Counted from the first letter of the stretch, positions 15,121 to 23,382 are shown. The stretch: DNA of 64,000 nucleotides from an uncultured Lentisphaerota bacterium (GCA_903912445.1 CAIWHP010000245.1:24169-88168), one strand, 5' to 3'. Translations and numbers: made by a program. Notes: generated from the letters alone by a model not told the origin.

Positions 15121-15130
15121 GACGGCTAAC

Positions 15131-15550
15131 TCACTCGACTTTTTTCTCGCCGGTGGTGTTGTAGATCGTGATGGCCGGTGCGCCAGCGATGAGGTCCTTG
15201 AGCTGCGCGCCGAAGGCCTTGAAGTGCGGCGTGGCAAAGTGCTCGTCGATCGCCTGCTGGCTCTTCCACTCCTCGAAGAAGAAGAACGCCGTTTTGTCGT
15301 AGGGGTCCTGCAGCAGCGTGTAGCTGGTGCAGCCGGGCTCGGCACGCGAGGCGGCGATGACGGTCTTGACCGCGGCGATGAACTCATCCACCTTCTCGGC
15401 CTTCACCTGGAGTTTGGCGCCGATGAGCTTCTTGCCCTCGGCGGGGATCACCGCTGAGGTTTGTGGGGCCGCCGGCGGAGGCGGCTTGCAATTGGGACAG
15501 CAGGAGGCCGCGAGCAGGGGCAACAACGCGAGGGACAGCAATCTCTTCAT
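15131..15550 (-). CDS. Lipoprotein with antibiotic-biosynthesis-monooxygenase (ABM) domain
   Basis: A 139-residue protein starting with a lipoprotein signal (MKRLLSLALLPLLAASC; lipobox LAASC). After a proline-rich linker the ABM-type ferredoxin-like domain follows: IGAKLQVKAEKVDEFIAAVK, then SRAEPGCTSYTLLQDPYD and FFFFEEWKSQQAIDEHF ATPHF. Such small dimeric domains often act as quinol monooxygenases or heme-degrading enzymes in the cytoplasm, so a membrane-anchored form on the far side of the membrane is unusual. ATG 15550 is preceded by GGAGAA; earlier in-frame starts have no ribosome site. The function is not predictable beyond fold. Confidence 0.82.
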   Translation of the reverse strand: MKRLLSLALLPLLAASCCPNCKPPPPAAPQTSAVIPAEGKKLIGAKLQVKAEKVDEFIAAVKTVIAASRAEPGCTSYTLLQDPYDKTAFFFFEEWKSQQAIDEHFATPHFKAFGAQLKDLIAGAPAITIYNTTGEKKVE

Positions 15551-15714
15551 ATTTTCTCCACGTGCTTTTTCCGCAGCCGCCGCCCGGCACACACCGCGCG
15601 TCGCGACCGCCTTCATCTGGCCTGCAGCCAAACAAACTGCGCCCGCCGAGTCAAGCCCCGCCTTGACGCCGCGGAACGCTTCCCGTCTAATGCGCGGCAT
15701 GGAAGAGGAGCACC

Positions 15715-16506
15715 ATGAATACATCGATGACGCCGCGGAATAGCGGCCTGGCGGTGGCGAGTCTGGTGCTGGGCATTCTCGGGTTGCTTACCATGGTCGT
15801 GTGCGTGGGTGGAGTGCCCGCGCTTTTGGCGGTTATCTTCGGCCATATAGCCTGGTCGCAAATATAAAAGTCCGCCGGCACCATCACGGGCAGTGGTATG
15901 GCCATGGCTGGATTGGTCATGGGTTATATCGCCATGGCAGTCAGCCTGCTCATTCTCCCGGCCCTTCTTCTTCCTGTGATAGGTAGTGTCCAGCAGGAGG
16001 GCAAGATGACCGGCACCTTAAGCAATGGAAGGCAAATATTCATAGCGCTGTTTAGCCAAACATTGGAAGGGACAGTGACTGGAAAAGATAGCACTTGGCC
16101 GAGGGCGTCTGACTTCCCGACTTCCACCTCCCTGCTCACCAACCTGGTCGGCAGCGGGGCGCTGAAGGTTGATTATTCCTTCTTCTCCGCGCCCGGCCTT
16201 ACGCCCTACAGAGGAACAAACGCCGATCTGTTCAAGGCTGACAACAACGCGTGGTGCATGGTCGCGGACCTCAAAGACACCGATTCCGACCAAACTCCGT
16301 TCCTGTTCACACGGAATCTGCGAGTGGCCAACCTCGCGGAACTGAAAGGCAAAGTGGGCGCTCTGTTGAGTGACGAGCTGCCGTTTGGAGGCCAGGGCGT
16401 GGCAATTGTTTTCAAGAGTGGCGCAGCGCAAAAGCTGCGGCCCGACATGCTGTGGAGCGATGTCCTCGGCGGAGCCACCTTCACGAACCGTGTCTTGCGC
16501 CCGTGA
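15715..16506 (+). pseudogene. DUF4190-domain membrane protein with an in-frame TAA
   Basis: ATG 15715 follows AGGAG. The frame codes a two-helix DUF4190 domain: SGLAVASLVLGILGLLTMVV, then GGVPALLAVIFGHIAWSQI. A TAA at 15865-15867 interrupts it exactly where the domain normally continues with a lysine. The same frame goes on KSAGTITGSGMAMAGLVMGY, which is the expected second half, then a long soluble part ending at 16506 (263 codons without the stop). The C-terminal part has DYSFFSAPGLTPYRG and LPFGGQGVAIVF, like other PVC secreted DUF4190 proteins. Either a recent nonsense mutation, readthrough, or a sequencing error; the 50-residue N-terminal piece alone would be a small membrane protein. 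Confidence 0.75.
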
Positions 16507-16621
16507 GCGCTGGCCACATTCGCAGGACCTTGGAAAAACCACGGCGTTTCTTTTCTCTCCCTTTTTCCGGCGGTGCCACCTAGATTTGTCGCAGGTGAGT
16601 TTCCGGAGAAATAAGGCGGAC

Positions 16622-17266
16622 ATGATGAGCATGAAACTGATGATTGCCGCGGCGTTACTCGCACTTGGGGCGCAGGCGGGAGAGCCGGCGGTGGTCGTGG
16701 TGTTTGGCGATTCGATCACCGCGGGCGGCGCGCTGCCGGCGGCGGAGCGCAGCCAGCTCTGGGTGCGGCTGGTCGAAAAAGAGGCGGCCGGCAAGCTGAA
16801 GCTTGTGAACGAGGGCAAGGGCGGGCGCCCGACCGCTTCGGTGAAGGAATTCGATGCCATGCTGGGCCGCAATCCACGCGCCGACGTGCTTGTGATCGCG
16901 CTGGGGACCAACGACTCGCGCGACATCACCGACCAGTGCATCTCCAAGGCCGTGAAGAATGTGCGCGCGATGGTGGAGGGCGGTCGGAAAGCTTACGGCG
17001 CGAAGCTGCGCGTGCTGCTCGTGGGGCCGCCGAACATCCGCAAGGACGCGCTCGGCCCTACCAAGCCCATCGCCGATCAGCGCGACGCCAAGTTGCGCGA
17101 ACTCGGCGCGGCCTTTGCCAAGCTGGCGCAGGAACTGCACGGCGAATTTATCAGCCTCTATGGCGTCGTACCCGTGGCCAGCCTGACGCGCGACGGCGTC
17201 CACCCCGACGCCGCCGGCAACGTGGCCATCGCCAAGGTGATGCTCGCCGCCCTGCAAAAGCCGTGA
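16622..17266 (+). CDS. Exported SGNH/GDSL-family hydrolase
   Basis: A 214-residue esterase or lipase of the SGNH fold with a signal peptide (MMSMKLMIAAALLALGAQAG). All four blocks are seen: VVVFGDSITAGG (Ser, block I), LVNEGKGGRPTASVKEF (Gly, block II), VLVIALGTNDSRD (Asn, block III) and LTRDGVHPDAAGN (Asp and His, block V). Family members deacylate sugars or lipids. Start could also be the ATG at 16625 or 16631; all keep the leader. The gene is convergent with the sigma operon that follows. An isolated half repeat, ACCTTGGAAAAA (16527-16538), lies upstream. Confidence 0.9.
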   Translation: MMSMKLMIAAALLALGAQAGEPAVVVVFGDSITAGGALPAAERSQLWVRLVEKEAAGKLKLVNEGKGGRPTASVKEFDAMLGRNPRADVLVIALGTNDSRDITDQCISKAVKNVRAMVEGGRKAYGAKLRVLLVGPPNIRKDALGPTKPIADQRDAKLRELGAAFAKLAQELHGEFISLYGVVPVASLTRDGVHPDAAGNVAIAKVMLAALQKP

Positions 17267-17276
17267 TGCGCCGCGC

Positions 17277-17705
17277 TTAGTTGTTCCCCGCGGGTTTCGG
17301 CGGCGGATGGGCCGGCGCGGCATTGAGGCTGCGGATGCCGGGCTGCGGGAAGCGGACGATGAAGTCCTTGAACCGCGCCGCCTGCTCCGGCGTAAGGCTT
17401 TGGATGATTTTCCCGTTCGCCTGGGCGGCGATTTGCTCCACTTCCGGCTGCGTGCGCTGGCGGATGCGTAACAGCTGCGTCTGGTTCGCGAGGATGAGCG
17501 CCTTGGTCTGCGCGTATTGCTCGGGGGTCAGCTGTACCTCGGCGTTCAGGCGCCGCAGGAAATACTCGTGGTAGCGCTCGTTCTCGCCCCGCATGAGGCC
17601 CTTGAGCCGGGTCTGGAAATAGACCTGCATGAGCGCCGCCCCGGCCATCATCCCGGCGAGCAGCGTCATGGCGAACAAAAACCAGATACGTTTCTTGGGG
17701 GTCAT
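17277..17705 (-). CDS. Membrane-anchored CnrX/Spy-like periplasmic protein
   Basis: A 142-residue protein with one N-terminal membrane helix (IWFLFAMTLLAGMMAGAALM) and a helical periplasmic part. That part has two LTPEQ boxes (VQLTPEQYAQTKALI and SLTPEQAARFKDFI) separated by a long helix, the arrangement of Spy/CpxP and CnrX-type heavy-metal-resistance or chaperone proteins. Third gene of an operon with an ECF sigma factor and an anti-sigma-like membrane protein; the gap to the second gene is two bases. CnrX acts as the periplasmic sensor in the known CnrYXH system; I infer a similar sensing role here. Metal ligands cannot be assigned. Confidence 0.7.
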   Translation of the reverse strand: MTPKKRIWFLFAMTLLAGMMAGAALMQVYFQTRLKGLMRGENERYHEYFLRRLNAEVQLTPEQYAQTKALILANQTQLLRIRQRTQPEVEQIAAQANGKIIQSLTPEQAARFKDFIVRFPQPGIRSLNAAPAHPPPKPAGNN

Positions 17706-17707
17706 GC

Positions 17708-18025
17708 TCACTCCATGTTCCAGGTTTCCGACACACTTTGCGCCCAGGCGGCCTGCGCGAGGTCGCTGTCGCGCACCGGGGCCCAGACCAGGGCGGCGAC
17801 CCAGCCGAACGTGGCCACGACGACCGCGGCCACAGCGGCGCGCCGCAGCGCGAGCCACGGCAGGTCGAGCAGGGACTCCGGTTCCGGCGCCGCGTGGCGC
17901 ACGGCGCGCATGACGTTGGCCTGCCAGACCTCGACCGGCGGGACCGGCGTGGCCGGCGGAGTGGCCGGCGGCGCCTGCCAGAGCGCTTGCTCCAGTCGGT
18001 CCAACTTGCTGTCACGTTCGTTCAT
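17708..18025 (-). CDS. Short anti-sigma-factor-like membrane protein
   Basis: A 105-residue protein with a charged N-terminal cytoplasmic part (MNERDSKLDRLEQALWQAPP), a proline-rich stretch, one membrane helix (AAVAAVVVATFGWVAALVWA) and a short outer tail. It starts four bases after the ECF sigma gene stop and ends two bases before the CnrX/Spy-like gene. There is no zinc-binding anti-sigma motif, so the assignment rests on position and topology, as for CnrY-type anti-sigma factors. It could hold the sigma factor at the membrane until the periplasmic partner signals. Confidence 0.6.
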   Translation of the reverse strand: MNERDSKLDRLEQALWQAPPATPPATPVPPVEVWQANVMRAVRHAAPEPESLLDLPWLALRRAAVAAVVVATFGWVAALVWAPVRDSDLAQAAWAQSVSETWNME

Positions 18026-18029
18026 GGTC

Positions 18030-18626
18030 TCACCTCGTGTCTTTCATCTGTCCTGCCAAGATCCCGCGGAGCTTATGGCGCGCCCGGAAGGCGGTCACCT
18101 TGACGCGCGTCTGGGTCCAGCCCAGCGACGCGGCGATCTCCGCGACGCTGTGGCCTTCGCGGTGCAGCAACGTCAGCACCATCCGGTCGGACGCGCTGAC
18201 CCGCGCCAGCGCCCAGTCGAGCACCTCGGCGGCCTCGCGCTGCGCCGTCTCGTGCTCGAACGTCTCGCGCGCGATGCCCTGGGCCGCGCGCTCGAGCCAT
18301 TCCTGGTGGTCATCGTCCAAGCCGCTGGCGGGTGTCTCCGGCCGGCGTTTCTGCTGCCGCCAAAAATCATAGCAGGTGCGCACGGCGATGCGCGCCAGCC
18401 AGTGGGCGAAGGGTTTCTCGGCGCGGTAGGTCGCCAGCGACAGGAAGGCGCGCACGAAGGCTTCGTGCGCGGTCTCGGCCACCTGGGCTCCCGGGACATG
18501 CCGCGCCACGATGGCGAACACCTGCTCGCGGTGGCGCGTGATCAATGGCTCATAGGCGTTCACGTCGCCAGCCCTCACCTGGGCGATCAATTCCGCATCG
18601 GTCAACTCTGGAGCGTCGGGCTGCAT
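18030..18626 (-). CDS. ECF-family RNA polymerase sigma factor
   Basis: A 198-residue sigma-70 family member with regions 2 and 4 only. Region 2 is YEPLITRHREQVFAIVARHV through FLSLATYRAEKPFAHWLARI and AVRTCYDFWRQQKRR (2.3-2.4, promoter melting and -10 recognition). Region 4 is VSASDRMVLTLLHREGHSVA followed by EIAASLGWTQTRVKVTAFRA, a helix-turn-helix for the -35 element. First gene of a three-gene operon with an anti-sigma-like membrane protein and a CnrX/Spy-like protein, so it likely responds to an envelope or metal signal. Such operons usually autoregulate; I could not find a convincing repeated promoter motif. Confidence 0.93.
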   Translation of the reverse strand: MQPDAPELTDAELIAQVRAGDVNAYEPLITRHREQVFAIVARHVPGAQVAETAHEAFVRAFLSLATYRAEKPFAHWLARIAVRTCYDFWRQQKRRPETPASGLDDDHQEWLERAAQGIARETFEHETAQREAAEVLDWALARVSASDRMVLTLLHREGHSVAEIAASLGWTQTRVKVTAFRARHKLRGILAGQMKDTR

Positions 18627-18785
18627 CGGACATCACACATATCATTTTCATCTGCTGCCGCCAATCTTGGCCCTCGTTCCACCCTTTCAGTCGGCCCGCC
18701 GGGCCGGCCGGTTACAGAAATATTTCAAAAAATATGCATTGTTGGGGGATGGAGGCAGGGTTCGACCTGAACGCCAAGGCCGTAA

Positions 18786-19784
18786 TCAGCCGGTTTTCTT
18801 CAAAACGACCGTGGCGGCATGCGGATTGTAATAGTCCTGCAGGCCGAATTTGTGCTGGAGCAGCGGGGCGATCTCGATGGGGTCCACCGTGCAGCCCAGC
18901 GCGCGGCCGGCGTCGCGCAGCGTAGCGAGCGCCAAGCGGTTCCAGTGGTAGTGCTCTTTGGGGATGATCTCGTGCCCGCCGTCGGGCTTGGTGTTGAACA
19001 GGTGCAGCCAGACCTCGCGGCGCGCGAGCCGGACCAGCTCGGCCAGCGCGGTCGCGAGGCCGGGGCCGGAGAGGTGCTCCAGCAGGTCATGCGCGAAGAC
19101 GAAGTCAAAAGAGGCATCCGGCAGGCCGGAGTCGAGGATGCTGCCGGCGCGGAACGCGACGGTGGGGAAGCGCGTCAAGGCGTTGGCGATGTTCTTCCCG
19201 CTGATATCCAGCCCGGTGTAGTCCAGGAATGGCGCGAGGCCGTGGTCGTGGATCGTGCGGTAATCGTTGGCCGAACCGCACGCGGCCTCGAATACGCTGA
19301 GGCGTGGCGCGGTCAGGCCGGCCAGCTCCTTGCGCCAGACGGCGCCGAACACGTCCAGCGCGCGTTCCGGCAGCGGCTGGTCGGGGGCATCCAGGGGCGG
19401 CGGATCGAGCGCCAGTTCGATGTAATGGGGCAGGGGACAGGCGTCGGTGGCGAGCCAGCGCGCAGCCTCGGTGACGAACGCTGGGAGGTGGGGCGCCCCG
19501 GTGAAGCAGATCGCCTCGCGCAGCTCTTCGCGGTCGGCGCCGGCCTTGAACTGCGCGAGCAGCCACAGCAGCACCGTGCCGTAGCGCAGCTCCTCGTGGA
19601 TCAGCGCCGTGAAGCGCTCCGGGAACAGCGCGTCGGCCAGGAAGGCGCGCGTCAGGATGCTCTGGATGTTGATCCGCGGATCCTCGACGCCGCTGACGAG
19701 GTAGGTGTCGAGATGCTCGGCGGAATATTGCTCCCACGCCTGGCGGAGCTGGGCGTTTTCCTGCTGTATGCCGGCCGGTTCCAT
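18786..19784 (-). CDS. Class I SAM-dependent methyltransferase
   Basis: A 332-residue protein. The C-terminal half is a methyltransferase fold: VFEAACGSANDYRTI (motif I, near residue 161), FLDYTGLDISGKNIANA, then FDFVFAHDLLEHLSG (motif IV region). The N-terminal 140 residues are helical and do not match a domain I know (SILTRAFLADALFPERFTAL, HEELRYGTVLLWLLAQFKAG). ATG 19784 is five bases from the end of the ApbE gene; the longer open frame is ApbE's shadow. Gene order Agl23-like, apbE, methyltransferase suggests one transcript. The methyl acceptor is unknown. Confidence 0.85.
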   Translation of the reverse strand: MEPAGIQQENAQLRQAWEQYSAEHLDTYLVSGVEDPRINIQSILTRAFLADALFPERFTALIHEELRYGTVLLWLLAQFKAGADREELREAICFTGAPHLPAFVTEAARWLATDACPLPHYIELALDPPPLDAPDQPLPERALDVFGAVWRKELAGLTAPRLSVFEAACGSANDYRTIHDHGLAPFLDYTGLDISGKNIANALTRFPTVAFRAGSILDSGLPDASFDFVFAHDLLEHLSGPGLATALAELVRLARREVWLHLFNTKPDGGHEIIPKEHYHWNRLALATLRDAGRALGCTVDPIEIAPLLQHKFGLQDYYNPHAATVVLKKTG

Positions 19785-19789
19785 GGGGT

Positions 19790-20644
19790 TCACTTGGCGG
19801 ACGGGATTTCCGGCGGGAGCGGGTAGTCGCCGTGGATCCGCCAGGTGCCGCCATCGCCGAGGACGACGCAGGCCTTGGCGTAGCCGGACAGCGCGGCGTG
19901 CAGTTCGTCGTCGTTGAGCACCATGGCGGCGGTGGAGAACGCGTCGGACAACGCGGCCTGCCGGGCGAAGGCCCACGCGCGGTCGCGGCCCTGCGCGGGC
20001 TGGCCGGTGCGCGGGTCGATGATGTGCCGGCCTTGCGCGAAGATGCCGGAGCCGCCGAGCGAGCTGTGCGCCAGCGCGAAGCGGCGCGCGACGCCGCCGG
20101 GCAGGCCCAGGCCCGCGTCCCAGCCGGACGTGCCCGCGGGCGCGGCGCCGGCGAGCACGCTGCTGCCGCCGGCGATCAACAGGAACGCGCCGAACTCCCA
20201 GACGGCCAGTTCCTCGGCCATGCAGTCGAGCGCAAAGCCTTTGCCGATGGCGCCGAGATCAAACTCCAGCCGGCCTTCCTCGCAGTAGAGCAGCAAATTT
20301 TCCTGCTCCAGCCGCCAGCTCGGCGGCGGTGCACCCGGAGTGCGTTTGGCGGAGGCCGTGATGGCGAACGCGCCGCAGGTCTGTTCCTCCACCTCCTGTG
20401 CGAGGCGCAGGCAGTCGAAGGTCATTGCGTTCAGCGGCAGCGCCTGGCCCGGCTCCAGCGCGGCGATCTGGCTGATCTCGCTGTGGTCGCGGAAGCGGCT
20501 GAGGAGGTCGGTCAGGCGGTCCACCAGCGTGAATAATTCCAGCGCCGCCTGCCCGGCTTCGGTGGCGTCCTGGTCGGCGATGCGCACCTGGAATTCGGTC
20601 GCCATCGCGTGGTGCTTGAAGGTGTGGATTAGGGGAGTTGTCAT
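19790..20644 (-). CDS. apbE: FAD:protein FMN transferase (ApbE family)
   Basis: Attaches FMN covalently to threonine or serine of target flavoproteins such as NqrB/C or RnfG. At 284 residues, motifs are FDLGAIGKGFALDCMAEEL (family DLGAIAKG), HIIDPRTGQPA (metal and nucleotide binding) and AALSDAFSTAAMVL (late catalytic segment). No signal peptide or lipobox precedes the domain, so the enzyme would act in the cytoplasm, unlike most bacterial ApbE lipoproteins; cytoplasmic members are known. No target gene is near. There is no clear ribosome site at the ATG; an internal Met at residue 14 is the other option. Confidence 0.88.
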   Translation of the reverse strand: MTTPLIHTFKHHAMATEFQVRIADQDATEAGQAALELFTLVDRLTDLLSRFRDHSEISQIAALEPGQALPLNAMTFDCLRLAQEVEEQTCGAFAITASAKRTPGAPPPSWRLEQENLLLYCEEGRLEFDLGAIGKGFALDCMAEELAVWEFGAFLLIAGGSSVLAGAAPAGTSGWDAGLGLPGGVARRFALAHSSLGGSGIFAQGRHIIDPRTGQPAQGRDRAWAFARQAALSDAFSTAAMVLNDDELHAALSGYAKACVVLGDGGTWRIHGDYPLPPEIPSAK

Positions 20645-20702
20645 GGGTCAATTGTGTGCGGGAAACATAACGTGATGCGTTTAATCGGGCGAGAGTTTCC
20701 TC

Positions 20703-20736
20703 AAATCATAAATCGGCAAGCGGAAATCATAAATTT
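20703..20736. repeat. AT-rich direct repeat AAATCATAAAT
   Basis: AAATCATAAAT occurs at 20703-20713 and again at 20724-20734, overlapping the 3' end of the Agl23-like gene. The complement (ATTTATGATTT) recurs at 10599 and 62414, each time in or beside an intergenic gap. It stands out in this GC-rich sequence. Confidence 0.45.
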
Positions 20737-22196
20737 TGTTTGGGCCAGAGCAGCAGCAGCTCGTTCGGGCGGACGCCGAAAAACTCGGGATGCTTGATGC
20801 CTTGCACGCGCGGCTGCAGCTTCGGGGGGAACTCGGCGAAGGTGATGTAGAAATCAGCCGGGCCGGGGTCCTGATCCTCCTGCCAGAAGCCGACGCGATA
20901 CTTGCGCAGATACCACGGCAGCGGCCACGGGTCTTTCATCACGACGGCGATGGCCGGATCGGGCGTGTGCGCCGCCTGCGCGAGCGAGCCCAGCCGCTCG
21001 ACGAGGTGCAGCACGTCGGGGCTGGTGTGCGCGTAGGCGTAGGGGTTGCGCTCGCCGTAGCTGTCGCGGAAGACGCGCATCCGCACATCCCGGCCCAACA
21101 GCACGAGCAGCGCCGCGGCGCACACCGCGAGCCAGCCATAGCGGCGGTGCGCGTGCAGGTCCGCCGCGAGCCAGCCGACGAGCAGCGCCTGCGGCAGCCA
21201 GAGGCTGAGCGCCAGCCACGGCTGCTTGTAGGGAATCACGCTGTAGATCATGAGCACGGCGGCCGCGTAGACGATGAGGACGCGCGCATGCCAGCCGCCG
21301 TGGCGCCAGAGCTGCCACCCGCCCCAGACGGTCAGCGCGAGCCAGACCGCGCCGGACTTGCCGCCGCCGAGCAGGGTGAGGTAGTACCACCACGGCTTCT
21401 CGTGGCCCTCGCCGCCGGCGCGCGCCGTGAAGCGGATGAACGATTTCACGAAATCCACCGGGCCGTTCCAGTCCGTGAAGCCCCACGAATAGAAGGCCAG
21501 CGTCACGAGGGCGGCGACCAGCGCGCCGCCGAGCGCGTACACGAGCAGCGGACGCCACTGCGTGCGCCACACCGGCCCGGCCGCGACGAGCGCCGCGCAA
21601 CCGAGCGCGGCCAGGTTCAGGATCGCGGTCTCCTTGAAGGCCAGCATCAGGCCGGCTGCCGTGCCGCTGCAGAGCGTCCAGCCGAGGCGGCTGGCCGGCG
21701 AGGCCGCCAGCGCCGCGCGGATGCCGCCAGCCAACGTCGCCAGCGTCATCGCCGCGAAGCCGGTTTCGTGGATGAAGTAGCGGCTGTAGTAGAGCGGCAG
21801 CGGCGCGACCGCCCAGAGCAGCGCCGCCGCGGCCGCGGTCCAGCCGAACACGCGGACCAGCGGCAGGAACAACAGCACAGTCAGCGCGCCCATCAGCACG
21901 GTCGTCATCCGCAGCACGGCTTCGTTCAGCGTGACGAACGAGTGCGCGCCGAGCAACTTCGCGACGGGCACGGCGACGGCGTTCAGCGCCGGGCCGTGGC
22001 GGTCCTGGGGATCATAGTGATAGGCGCCGCCGTCGAGCTGCTGGCCGACGAGGTAGGCGTTGACTGTCTCGTCGGTGTGCATCGGGCGCACGGCCAGCTG
22101 CGGCAGGCGCAGGGCCAGCGCCAGCAGGGCGATGCCGGCGAAGAGCGCCCACCCGCGCCACGACAACGCCCGCCCATGTTGCGCCACGGAATGCAT
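20727..22196 (-). CDS. Agl23/TIGR03663-type membrane glycosyltransferase-like protein
   Basis: A 489-residue polytopic membrane protein of the GT39-like clan. The first outer loop has RPMHTDETVNAYLVGQQLDG and YDPQDRHGPALN, matching the acidic DE loop of TIGR03663 proteins (called flippase-activity-associated protein Agl23). Later HETGFAAMTLATLAGGIRAA, SGTAAGLMLAFKETAILNLA and YSVIPYKQPWLALSLW follow, then a soluble C-terminal part. These proteins are thought to use polyprenyl-linked sugars. ATG 22196 begins the product just before the first helix; the longer frame reads through repeat DNA. Upstream of apbE and the methyltransferase gene on the same strand. Confidence 0.82.
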   Translation of the reverse strand: MHSVAQHGRALSWRGWALFAGIALLALALRLPQLAVRPMHTDETVNAYLVGQQLDGGAYHYDPQDRHGPALNAVAVPVAKLLGAHSFVTLNEAVLRMTTVLMGALTVLLFLPLVRVFGWTAAAAALLWAVAPLPLYYSRYFIHETGFAAMTLATLAGGIRAALAASPASRLGWTLCSGTAAGLMLAFKETAILNLAALGCAALVAAGPVWRTQWRPLLVYALGGALVAALVTLAFYSWGFTDWNGPVDFVKSFIRFTARAGGEGHEKPWWYYLTLLGGGKSGAVWLALTVWGGWQLWRHGGWHARVLIVYAAAVLMIYSVIPYKQPWLALSLWLPQALLVGWLAADLHAHRRYGWLAVCAAALLVLLGRDVRMRVFRDSYGERNPYAYAHTSPDVLHLVERLGSLAQAAHTPDPAIAVVMKDPWPLPWYLRKYRVGFWQEDQDPGPADFYITFAEFPPKLQPRVQGIKHPEFFGVRPNELLLLWPKQNL

Positions 22197-22221
22197 GCGG
22201 TGTTTATAGCAAAGGCCCGCG

Positions 22222-22272
22222 GCGTTTCCAAACCTTGGCACCCGTCGGCCGGTTTTTTCCAAGGCGTGGAAA
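22222..22272. repeat. Two-unit CCAA-N3-TTGG array
   Basis: Units are centred at 22233 (GTTTCCAAACCTTGGC) and 22264 (TTTTTTCCAAGGCGTGGAAA), 31 bases apart. They lie 26-76 bases upstream of the minus-strand Agl23-like gene, in its likely leader. Confidence 0.8.
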
Positions 22273-22464
22273 GTGCGCCAAGCCTGGGGCGGGTGAACCT
22301 GACGACGGGGTGTGTTGCGTATCCAGCATTCCTTGTGGCGTGAGGGCGCGTGCAGCGGTTCCTCCTGCTTGCCGCCATTCCCTGTGGCCGGCGCAACAGC
22401 AAGCCTTGGATGGCGGCGCGCGGAGGCTTGATTTTTGGGGGCCGAAACGGCACAACGTCGGGTC

Positions 22465-23382
22465 ATGCGCACCTACTTGATCGGCTGGCTCTGTGTCTCG
22501 CTCGGCGCGGCGGCGCTGGTTGCGGTGGGGCAGGATCAGCCCAAGCCACCGGCGAAGCCGAAAGCGGCCGCCAAAGCCAAGCCCAAACCCAAAGCCAAGA
22601 CCCCGGCCAAGCCGAAGGACGAAGGGCCCGCGCTGCCGGTGCTGGCGGATGCGCCGGTGACCAATGCCTACGCGTTTTATGCGCAGGGCAGTTTCGATTT
22701 TGTGCTCGACCGCCATCTGCGGGCGACCATCTACCCCAAGGAGAAGGGGGAGCACGTCGGCAAGCCGGTGAAGCTCAGCGCCCCGCTGTTTGTCGTGCCC
22801 GGCTCGAAGAACCCGCCCAAGTCGCCGGCGAAGCTCGTCGAATTTCTGGATCCGCCGGCGCCGAAACTGCAGGCCGCCGAGTTCGAGATCAGCGGCAAGC
22901 TGAGCAACGACGCCCTGATCGGCGTGAAGTATAAGTTCGTGGGCAACACCGTGAACCTCTCGTGCTGGGTGCGCAATGCGCCGGCGGCGGAGAGCCCGAC
23001 GCCGGTCATCTTTGAGTTTGGGTTCCCGACGACGCATACGTTTACTCCCAACATCGAGATGGCCGAGCGCAAGAAGGCCGTGGAGGGCTGGTACATCAAG
23101 ACGCGCGAGAAGGGCGACAAGGACAAGAATTTCAAGAGCTTTGCCTACACCTATTGGGACATGGCCAAGTTCAAGAAGGACGCGCAGTCCCTGGAGGTTT
23201 TCGGGCCGTGGGGCACGCGCAAGTTCGTGGTTCACGAGGTCGGGTCCGGCGTGGGCAATTTCTCGCTCGAAAGCCCGCGCGGGCACCGCTATCCCTACAC
23301 CGGCTTCGAGGCCCTGTACAAGGTGCCGACTTCCATGAAGAAGAAAACCGACTCCACCACGCTGGCGATCACGATCGAGTGA
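22465..23382 (+). CDS. Exported protein with Lys/Pro/Ala-rich linker, function unknown
   Basis: A 305-residue protein. A signal segment (MRTYLIGWLCVSLGAAALVA) is followed by a low-complexity region made almost only of K, P and A (about residues 26-50), then a folded domain. The domain has FYAQGSFDFVLDRHLRATIY, FEISGKLSNDALIGVKYKF, NTVNLSCWVRNAPAAES and FEALYKVPTSMKKKTDS. I do not recognise it. The basic linker would suit spanning the cell wall or binding acidic polymers. It stands alone between the Agl23-like gene (divergent) and recN. Confidence 0.8.
   Translation: MRTYLIGWLCVSLGAAALVAVGQDQPKPPAKPKAAAKAKPKPKAKTPAKPKDEGPALPVLADAPVTNAYAFYAQGSFDFVLDRHLRATIYPKEKGEHVGKPVKLSAPLFVVPGSKNPPKSPAKLVEFLDPPAPKLQAAEFEISGKLSNDALIGVKYKFVGNTVNLSCWVRNAPAAESPTPVIFEFGFPTTHTFTPNIEMAERKKAVEGWYIKTREKGDKDKNFKSFAYTYWDMAKFKKDAQSLEVFGPWGTRKFVVHEVGSGVGNFSLESPRGHRYPYTGFEALYKVPTSMKKKTDSTTLAITIE

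Larger units (their letters stand above)
14686..15130. other. 445-base gene-free stretch filled with hairpin repeats
   Basis: No credible gene. The stretch holds, in order, two adjacent stem-loops (14699-14751), GCGGAGC-type hairpins at 14832-14849 and 14935-14952, the dispersed CAGCCGAGCCTTAGCGAGAC element (14967-14988), a short GC-rich motif CTTGCGCACTCCA also found near 33550, and a three-unit 32-bp array (15037-15120). The repeat families seen elsewhere in the window are concentrated here. Confidence 0.7.

Noticed and set aside
14725-15129. A 134-codon open frame in the gene-free repeat region
   Set aside because: It runs through hairpin repeats and its translation is repeat-derived (for example LGKLTDELFQGLEKRPARV) with no start signal.
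18740-18790. GGTTCGACCTG resembling a tRNA T-loop
   Set aside because: No acceptor stem, anticodon arm or D-arm could be folded around it.
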